A stretch of DNA of 26,776 nt, taken from the NCBI GenBank assembly GCA_038527215.1, contig JBCBGC010000119.1:1-26776 (forward strand). The letters are read 5' to 3'. Under the pieces are notes generated by a model. That model was not told the DNA's origin and searched no databases. It was given only the letters and a program-made list of their open reading frames with translations. Shown here piece after piece: positions 22,301-26,776 of the stretch (position 1 is its first letter; the number at the start of each line of letters is the position of its first letter). This stretch comes from JAWPMV01 sp038527215 (lineage in GTDB: Bacteria; Bacteroidota; Bacteroidia; J057). The position numbers and the translations under genes were made by a program.

Positions 22301-22332
22301 TCGGTATTATTTCGAAAGCTAAACCAAAATAG
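19288..22332 (+). CDS. TraG/HerA-class DNA-pumping ATPase with C-terminal PD-(D/E)XK-like domain
   Basis: 1014 residues from the ATG at 19288 (an upstream in-frame start at 19216 would overlap the 173-aa gene by 92 bp and begins with an atypical sequence). N-terminal region 90-360 is an uncharacterised alpha/beta domain. Walker A GATGTGKST at 406-414; VLDPHGDLIEDI at 433-444, as in TraG/TrwB/HerA ATPases; Walker B VFVYLDEFQNF with Asp650 and Glu651; and the sensor-like LILAHQSMDQL at 674-684. After a charged linker (800-850), residues 860-950 resemble a restriction-endonuclease fold: GFRSVVEAPTPDGKGRVDVL, then TVACEVAVTT, giving Glu876, Asp887 and Glu900, but Ala902 stands where the catalytic Lys would be. 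Coupled to the 173-aa gene; divergent from the mob operon. Probably a membrane or DNA-end motor for transfer or defence (inference). Confidence 0.88.
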   Translation: MTSSQSDQLSANFYTWEVRGRGWMEYAEPIYPEPPFLPFPGHRIVKPEIKDDTFRHSVWTWLGSRLRSRIPQVQEEVVEPVLPVHFSSTEECAEIQVTLAAQAECSLVALEQFLSIAADFHHPICFEIIGSGQSITFQFVTRRSEAPLLINQLRAFFPGVIIRETEHFLYSVFTEHDLPVALAEVALEEEFMRPLKILPRLELEPYTGLVAQLDQLQSGQAAVIQILFSGARNPWSASMMKSVTNSKGEAFFKDDGEMLYLAKEKVSQPLLAVNIRVLTQTQGGHAQSLAQRFAKSLIALSARTGSNSLGILPQTKEHAPARIDSIFNRTTLRTGMLLNVRELISFVHLPQGLQSSKLATFAKSYPAPEIVRHEEDYILGFNEHQGAVVSVGLPTKIRLRHQHLIGATGTGKSTLLINLILQNTLNESAGAIVLDPHGDLIEDIVCQIPKRLQDKVILIDPSDPDHAIGFNLLSATSEQEKIMVASDLAAIFKAQTSSWGDQMENVLQNAIAAFLDSNRGGTLLDLRKFLLEPEFRAKYINTITDPLIRAYWTDEFPKVRASSISSLLSRLQLFLRPKPVRYMLMQKEGLDFNQIIDEGKTLLVKLSQGMLGTENSYLLGSLLLTKIYQTALSRQRLAKSERNPVFVYLDEFQNFITPTLEGILSGARKYGLGLILAHQSMDQLYRRDPAVANSVIANAGTRICFRVGEQDARVLENGFAHFEGNDLLSLPIGKAIGRVLLRDQDFNLHTLMTPEVEPEVAHERYQALVLTSGKTFGVPISQLNAIMEQEYGKPIEIPFEEAEVSPETSKDVKIPKGKKEIDQNHSSEVEGVSDLSTAAEEQFAKDEARFQEREHASIQRYIKQIGGGLGFRSVVEAPTPDGKGRVDVLLTREKLTVACEVAVTTNNEHELGNVKKCLRAGYDHVLVITEKKERLKQLRQLIYEKLSEVEQRKVQVISKAAVSDILSGFVNQDREKEDTVLGYRVKTVMTPVSGDEADEMQDAILGIISKAKPK

Positions 22333-22548
22333 TCGATTATCGCATTAGTTTCGTTGTACGTATCGATAGGGTGAGGAAAACATACCCTTTATTGCAGCAT
22401 TGCCTATGGGAGGGCATAAAATATTTGAATGTGAATCTTGGATTGATGCTTCCTCACTTAAATGTAAATCCCTAGGATTGAGTCTAGAGGAGATAAAATT
22501 ACCCCTAAGCGAGATAAAGAGGTTGTTAATCACTGAGCGATTCTTAGT

Positions 22549-22968
22549 TCATCCTGTTGTCTGTTTCGGTCTATTCGGGAAATACTTATGTACAACTTGG
22601 ATGAGTTTCTCATGGCTAAGTGGTTTCTCTAAAAAGTCTTGGATCACTAGGCTTTGGGTTACTTTTTGCCGATGATCTGGGTCTTGCGAAGAGGAAAGCA
22701 TAACGATTATTGAAGCCTTTTTCATTGAGAGCGCTAGCGACTGGAATGCTTCAGCAAATTCCCAACCGTTCATGCCTGGCATGTGAATATCTAGAAAAAT
22801 TAGTTCGGGCCACGGGGATACTGTACTTAAAAATTCTAGAGCATTGTTTCCATCAGATTGCCAGATTATCTGTTGAACCAATCCAGATTTTTCTAGTGTA
22901 AGGCGACTTAAATAGGCCTCAACTTTGCTATCATCAACAAGTAAAACTAGGTCTAGGGGGTGTTTCAT
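22549..22968 (-). CDS. Single-domain response regulator (CheY-like receiver)
   Basis: 139 residues, one receiver domain and no output domain. Acidic pocket Asp12-Asp13 (LLVDDSKVEAYL), phospho-acceptor Asp60 (LIFLDIHMPGMNGWEF), conserved Ser/Thr position in MLSSSQDPDH (about 92), and Lys115 in DFLEKPLS. All key residues are intact, so phosphorylation is expected. Such proteins are common in Bacteroidota, usually beside a hybrid histidine kinase; none is visible here, making it an orphan. It sits 216 bp downstream of and convergent with the ATPase gene, with a nearly gene-free region on its other side. Probably outside the transfer module. Confidence 0.9.
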   Translation of the reverse strand: MKHPLDLVLLVDDSKVEAYLSRLTLEKSGLVQQIIWQSDGNNALEFLSTVSPWPELIFLDIHMPGMNGWEFAEAFQSLALSMKKASIIVMLSSSQDPDHRQKVTQSLVIQDFLEKPLSHEKLIQVVHKYFPNRPKQTTG

Positions 22969-23580
22969 ACTATAGAGGGCATTTCCTTTTTTACATATGA
23001 GGGATAGTAGCGTTCTAATGTGATCTTAATCGACACCTAGATCACTATTGATTTTGTGTAGACTCAAGAAGTAGTCCAAGGTATTGTGCGTGGAAGGGAT
23101 AGAGAAGGATTGGACCCTTAAGACAGAAACACGTTCAAGATGGATTTCACTTCTGCTTAAAGAACAATAATGCTTGCTATGAAATAGTGCTTGTATGGGA
23201 TAGGACTATTTTGCAAATTATAGTATTAAATCTGTTTTGCTCTACAAAGTTTTACTGATTCTTACATTTTTCTAGCTTTCAAATTTGGAACAGCCTAACC
23301 GGTTTAGAAGACTTCTGATGGATAGGAGCAACCAGAGATGTACACGGTATACAGCAGGAGTTAGATTTCAATTCTATAGATAGCACGAGCCGTTGAGGAT
23401 ACGCCATAACAGCGCTCTGAGAATGAAACGGCCTAGGAAGCGCCCTAAAATTTTGTCAATCATAAATGCTCATCAGGTTTATTACTTGGGTCATCTCATC
23501 CATTGGGATGACTTTTTATATTTCCACGACTAATACGAGCATGGTGAATAGTGTTCGGACAAAAGGTAAACGAATACCAT

Positions 23581-23612
23581 AAAAAGTTGGCCCACTCTGA
23601 TGAGTAGGCCAA
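23581..23612 (-). terminator. Intrinsic terminator on the minus strand in the gene-poor region
   Basis: 11-bp stem with one mismatch (TTGGCCTACTC / GAGTGGGCCAA on the minus strand, loop ATCA) followed by C and five T on that strand. It lies 38 bp downstream of the broken small frame at 23650-23762, implying that a minus-strand transcript once ended, or still ends, here. Confidence 0.6.
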
Positions 23613-23649
23613 GCCTAGTAATTACCAACTATGTTTCAATGTTTAGTAG

Positions 23650-23762
23650 TCAGCGGATCATAGTCTGATACCGATTCTCATTTTCCCCCAAGGGCTTGTC
23701 CAATACTAGCAGCCCCCTCAAATGAGATTCATACTAAATACTTTGAAGTACTGAATGAACAT
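23650..23762 (-). pseudogene. Possible remnant of a small gene, one apparent frameshift
   Basis: On the minus strand an ATG at 23762 opens MFIQYFKVFSMNLI and stops. In a neighbouring frame the sequence continues without a stop as YESHLRGLLVLDKPLG, then ENENRYQTMIR to a TGA. Joined across a frameshift near the Ser codon this gives a coherent protein-like segment of about 37 residues, followed by a terminator. No family recognised. The evidence is only compositional, so this is a weak call. Confidence 0.15.
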
Positions 23763-24313
23763 AGCCCTTTTTTTTGTGCAAAAAAAGGGCCACTCTGGTA
23801 GGTGGTATCCCAATAGCTTACAATCGTTAGGGATTATTAAAGTAATGGATGCGCATTTAAGTGGTATTCAAATACGACTGTATTTAAGGTTTCTCAGTCC
23901 TTGCTGTACGTTTTTTGAAAACAATACCTAATACTTCGATGATGTCTAGCACAACAAATTTACAGAGTGTTCTAGGCCTGATTCGTAACCGTTCCCAGGT
24001 AGGTTGCTATAATAAATAGTGATGAGATTCCCCGATCCTTGCTTCAGAAACCCCTTTATTTGCAAGTGTCATCGTATTTCTTCTATTTCTAAAGCCAAGT
24101 GTGAGACTTGTGAAAATATTGGAGATTTCACTGGCTAAATGAATAGGTCGAAATCCCAACGTTGCTGGTTTTACCTTAAATGATGCTTCCCCAAACTCCT
24201 TTACCTAGATATCCGCTCGATTAGGAGGGCGTCAAGGGTGAGCTACTTGCTACTTTAATTAGGTCAAGATTCCTCCCCAATGTCTCGGAGCATTTCGTTG
24301 CCCTCCCTCACCC

Positions 24314-24460
24314 ATGAGCAAGCGAAAGGCTTGCCTATTTCAGAGCCTTGGTAAGATGAAGACTTTGGTGATAACCGATCTTCTTTTCCTCTTTTTGGCC
24401 CTAGGGATACTTTTTGATAGAATGCCTTGTTTTTCATACCTTAGGAAAATTCTCAAATAG
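24314..24460 (+). CDS. Possible small hydrophobic peptide (48 aa, doubtful)
   Basis: A 48-codon ATG frame: a basic Cys-containing start, then an inner Met (codon at 24353) followed by KTLVITDLLFLFLALGILF, and a basic end with SYLRKILK. One predicted membrane helix with positive residues at the C-terminus is the general shape of small membrane toxins or regulatory peptides. No antisense RNA promoter or partner gene could be identified, and in AT-rich DNA hydrophobic frames arise by chance. Confidence 0.22.
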   Translation: MSKRKACLFQSLGKMKTLVITDLLFLFLALGILFDRMPCFSYLRKILK

Positions 24461-24881
24461 CAATCAGAGACTACTACCATAAATATCTAAGCATTCTATA
24501 CAAGACCTACCTTTCAAGGATAATCGACCTTCATGGCTGATTGAACTGGGGTGAGGACCAATTACTTTTCCCCATTGCTACTCCTTGAGGACTAACAAGC
24601 TCTCCGTTCACCGAGGCATTTTATTCAGTCTTCTGCAAGTACTATGCTGGTGCCCGGATAGAGCTAACCCAAACATTCGTATGAAATGAACAAGCCTAAT
24701 AGGAGTTTTTCCTGTTGGGCTGCCGCAATATGGAATCTATTGTTCGGAGATTGTTGATTTAAGCAAATCCTTTTATCGCTTACATAAAAGCCTCTGTGCT
24801 GTTCAACTAATCCCAACTGAGGATTTATAGGGCACTAATTTTCGGATTAATGCCAGGTATGTAATATTCGTGTATTAAACT

Positions 24882-25220
24882 ATGGGGAAACCGAAATTTC
24901 AATTATATAAAGACAGTCAGGGAGAGTTCCGGTTCCGCTTTAATAGTAGGAAAAGGAAAAATGTTCTTCGTTCATGCCAAGGTTATGCAACAAAAGAAAA
25001 ATGCCAAAACGCAATCGTCTCTTTGAGATTAAACGCACCTTTTGAGGTTCGGTATAACCGCGCTATGTCAAAGGATGGACAATTCTTCTTTACAATAGGT
25101 GCGGGAAATGGCAAAGCAATTGGTATAAGTGAACGGTATAAATCAAGTAATTCTAGAAATAAGAGCTTAGAGACTGTTCAGGACATTGCCCCAAGAGCTC
25201 CCATCGAAGATCTGACGTAA
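24882..25220 (+). CDS. YegP/DUF1508-like protein with two repeats (112 aa)
   Basis: 112 residues from ATG. The first repeat (about 6-50) is FQLYKDSQGEFRFRF...VLRSCQGYATKEKCQNAIVSL, matching the DUF1508 pattern F-lYkD--GefrFrl----vil-SegY-sk--c-naI-sv. The second repeat (about 56-108) is more diverged (FEVRYNRAMSKDGQFFFTIG, ISERYKSSNSRNKSLETVQ). The YegP family consists of small proteins of unknown function with a beta-beta-alpha repeat; the second repeat here has Ser/Arg in place of some usual residues. It stands alone between two non-coding stretches; an inverted repeat at 25453-25480 may end its transcript. Confidence 0.82.
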   Translation: MGKPKFQLYKDSQGEFRFRFNSRKRKNVLRSCQGYATKEKCQNAIVSLRLNAPFEVRYNRAMSKDGQFFFTIGAGNGKAIGISERYKSSNSRNKSLETVQDIAPRAPIEDLT

Positions 25221-25714
25221 TTTGTGGGGAGGACATCAAGATGTAGAGCTTGCCATTTGTCGATGGACAGAGCTGAAAGCCTACAAGAAGGCTGATAATA
25301 GCTTAGGTTTTCATGATAACGCAGGTATAACGAAATCCAAAGGTTTGATGTAGGCTAACATCCACAACTCTGGGAAGGATTTCAAAATACATAGCATCAC
25401 CCTATCAGGGCTAATCCTTTTATAAGGAGGTAAGGTCTTTATATTATTAGACGAAAATTTTTCCCAAGGGAAACATTTTCTTTAAATACATATTTAGTAT
25501 AAGGTGCTCTTTATTAGTGGGTTGGAATTCGTATTATGCGTATCTGACATCCAGTAAGTGGTGTTTTTATGCGTCATTTTTACTTCCTTTCTATTTCAAA
25601 CCCTCTTTAGTTTGGTATTTTTTTTATCGATAAGAATCAATCTCTTTGTGCCACCCCCTGGTAGCTTAGTCTGCGTAAGCCTCACAAAAAATTACAGCCC
25701 AACAGCTGAGGTTT
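25221..25714. other. Intergenic spacer before the DUF11-type surface protein
   Basis: 494 bp with no credible gene. It contains the inverted repeat at 25453-25480. A plus-strand frame at 25558-25818 is rejected because it runs across the signal-peptide region of the following gene in another frame. No clear promoter elements identified. Confidence 0.4.
25453..25480. repeat. 28-bp inverted repeat, possible terminator
   Basis: Arms GAAAATTTTTCCC and GGGAAACATTTTC pair at 12 of 13 positions with a 2-nt centre. On the plus strand the hairpin ends in TTTTC followed by TTTAAAT, a weak U-tract, so it could terminate the YegP-like gene 230 bp upstream or bind a regulator of the downstream surface protein. 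Confidence 0.45.
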
Positions 25715-26776
25715 ATGAAACTTTTTCGGCTATCCTTATCATTCTCCTTCCTCTTGGTTTTATCTCTTCACATGATGGGACAACCTGTTCCTGCCACGAC
25801 CATCACTATTCAGGATGATGAGTTTGTGAATGAGCAGTTTTGTTTTACCGCTGACCTCAGTCTAAGTGGAGACCCCGGTTATGGTCCATATGTCCGGGTC
25901 ATGGTGCCGCCTGATGTCACGGTCAACAGTATTTCTTTTCTCGGGACTAGTCTGACTTACACCAAAGTAGGAGCTTTCCCTAGTTACCCATTGGCCCTGG
26001 CAGACCCCATCTCAACGGATTCGGTTAAGGCGAGTGATGGGGCAGTTGCAGGTGATACGCTTTTTGTAGCTCGTCTCCCCGTTGGTTCTATGGTTGCTAC
26101 CACCCCTGACCTGACGGTATCTCTATGTGTTACCTTTAATGACGAAGCAACTATAGATTCCAATTATACCTTCACTGTACAACCGGGGTTGGAATTTGGG
26201 GATACGCCCACTGGAGACAATGGTCCAGTCTATGGTGCAGCTTCCACGGGGCAATCCAAACCTAAAATCTTAGAATTCACCAAAGATAATAATGCACCAG
26301 AGGAGGAACGACCTCCAGGGCCAGATTGGCCATTTACTTACACACTGGCTATTGATGTGGCCAACCTTAAAACCGTTACCAGTCTGAGTTTTGAAGATGT
26401 GTTACCCGCCAACCTTACCTGGGTCGGCAACCTCACAACCTCGGGTGGGACCGGTTGCGCCGCTTCTTACACCCCTGGCACCAGGACAGTCTCGGCAACT
26501 TGTAGTAGCGTAACTGGTACAGAAAATACGGATGAAGTCACCATTTCTTTTGATGTATATATTCAGGATATTCTTGACGAAACGAACTGTAATCGCGATA
26601 CCATCTATAACGCGGCTTACTTTACGGGGATTTATAATGCAGTTAGTATTACGCCTGATTCTGCCCGGGACACCTTGGAAGTGGAGCATTTTTCGATTCA
26701 AACCACGGTAAGCCCCAGTCAGGTATTGCCAGATGATACCGTTACTTATACCACGGTATTTCAGTTTACCGACTTC
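25715..26776 (+). CDS. Secreted surface protein with DUF11-like beta domains, C-terminus cut by window edge
   Basis: 354 codons, open at the right edge. The N-terminal signal peptide is clear (MKLFRLSLSFSFLLVLSLHM, cleavage probably near GQPVPA). Residues 20-150 form an Asp/Thr-rich beta domain; about 185-290 contain FTYTLAIDVANLKTVTSLSF, EDVLPANLTWVGNL and SVTGTENTDEVTISFDVYI, the pattern of DUF11/conserved repeat domains of bacterial surface proteins. A second such repeat begins near 330 (QTTVSPSQVLPDDTVTYTTV). Probably a large adhesin or cell-surface protein exported by Sec and then perhaps T9SS; a C-terminal sorting domain would lie outside the window. Confidence 0.85.
   Translation, partial: MKLFRLSLSFSFLLVLSLHMMGQPVPATTITIQDDEFVNEQFCFTADLSLSGDPGYGPYVRVMVPPDVTVNSISFLGTSLTYTKVGAFPSYPLALADPISTDSVKASDGAVAGDTLFVARLPVGSMVATTPDLTVSLCVTFNDEATIDSNYTFTVQPGLEFGDTPTGDNGPVYGAASTGQSKPKILEFTKDNNAPEEERPPGPDWPFTYTLAIDVANLKTVTSLSFEDVLPANLTWVGNLTTSGGTGCAASYTPGTRTVSATCSSVTGTENTDEVTISFDVYIQDILDETNCNRDTIYNAAYFTGIYNAVSITPDSARDTLEVEHFSIQTTVSPSQVLPDDTVTYTTVFQFTDF

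Larger units (their letters stand above)
22969..24881. other. 1.9-kb gene-poor region
   Basis: No coding frame longer than about 50 codons stands out on either strand. It holds a minus-strand terminator (23581-23612), a possible frameshifted small gene just before it (23650-23762, minus strand), an 11-bp-stem hairpin GCCCTTTTTTT/AAAAAAAGGGC at 23764-23790, and a 48-codon hydrophobic frame (24314-24460). The rest is AT-rich with frequent stops, as expected of decayed DNA or of a site where elements have come and gone. No tRNA-like fold seen. Confidence 0.5.

Noticed and set aside
22400..22675. 91-codon plus-strand frame between the ATPase and the response regulator
   Set aside because: Its second half is antisense to the well-supported response regulator and is Trp/Phe/Cys-rich as shadows often are. 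The first 45 codons look somewhat protein-like, but a TTG start and the overlap make it unlikely.
11000..23000. Insertion-sequence ends, integrase or att-like direct repeats bounding the mobile module
   Set aside because: No transposase or recombinase gene is visible and I could not find matching long direct repeats by eye; boundaries of the module remain undefined.
25558..25818. 86-codon plus-strand hydrophobic frame
   Set aside because: Runs over the signal-peptide region of the DUF11-type gene in another frame; its hydrophobicity is due to T-rich DNA.
26402..26701. 99-codon minus-strand frame at the right end
   Set aside because: Antisense to the surface-protein gene, whose frame stays open with clear DUF11-like motifs.
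1..26776. CRISPR array or rRNA genes
   Set aside because: No regularly spaced repeats of the right size and no rRNA-like sequence were seen; the only tandem repeats are coding (SprB units).

Overview
The window looks like part of a Bacteroidota genome, probably a Saprospiria/Lewinella-like marine or wastewater lineage. The evidence is a giant secreted protein with SprB-type repeats, PKD and CARDB-like domains and a type IX secretion (T9SS) C-terminal sorting domain, a second surface protein with DUF11-like repeats, few Shine-Dalgarno sites and moderate GC. The taxonomic call is inference from protein style, not from a marker gene. I see no rRNA, tRNA, CRISPR array, integrase, transposase or replication gene.

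Left part (1-11400): a secretin-family outer-membrane pore protein runs off the left edge on the minus strand. An 870-bp spacer follows, with two doubtful small ORFs. Next comes a 2630-residue minus-strand gene encoding a cell-wall amidase-like lipoprotein/T9SS protein, ended by a clear terminator. About 620 bp of non-coding DNA with inverted repeats lies upstream of it.

Middle part (11400-22500): a mobile, plasmid- or IME-like module. It starts with an ArdC-type antirestriction protein flanked by strong terminators. A minus-strand pair (small membrane protein plus a 67-residue protein with a CPTIY motif) is divergent from an XRE repressor-like gene, with a perfect palindromic operator between them. 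A 579-residue coiled-coil/TPR-like protein with two C-terminal membrane segments converges on the repressor and overlaps its end. A gene-free 500-bp stretch carries three hairpins and direct repeats that could be an oriT. The mobilization operon follows on the minus strand (VirD4/TraG-like coupling ATPase, MobC-like accessory protein, short MOBP-type relaxase; all junctions overlap). Divergent from it is a plus-strand pair: an uncharacterised 173-residue protein and a 1014-residue TraG/HerA-class ATPase with a C-terminal PD-(D/E)XK-like domain. No VirB channel genes are visible, so the module would be mobilizable rather than self-conjugative as far as this window shows.

Right part (22500-26776): an orphan single-domain response regulator, about 1.9 kb that is nearly gene-free (possible small hydrophobic peptide and a decayed small gene), a YegP/DUF1508-like protein, another 500-bp spacer, and the start of a secreted DUF11-type surface protein that runs off the right edge.

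Most promising for novelty: the two-gene hypothetical/ATPase-nuclease module at 18786-22332, the palindrome-controlled XRE/membrane-protein/CPTIY module at 12660-13705, and the multi-domain amidase that combines a lipobox with a T9SS tail.
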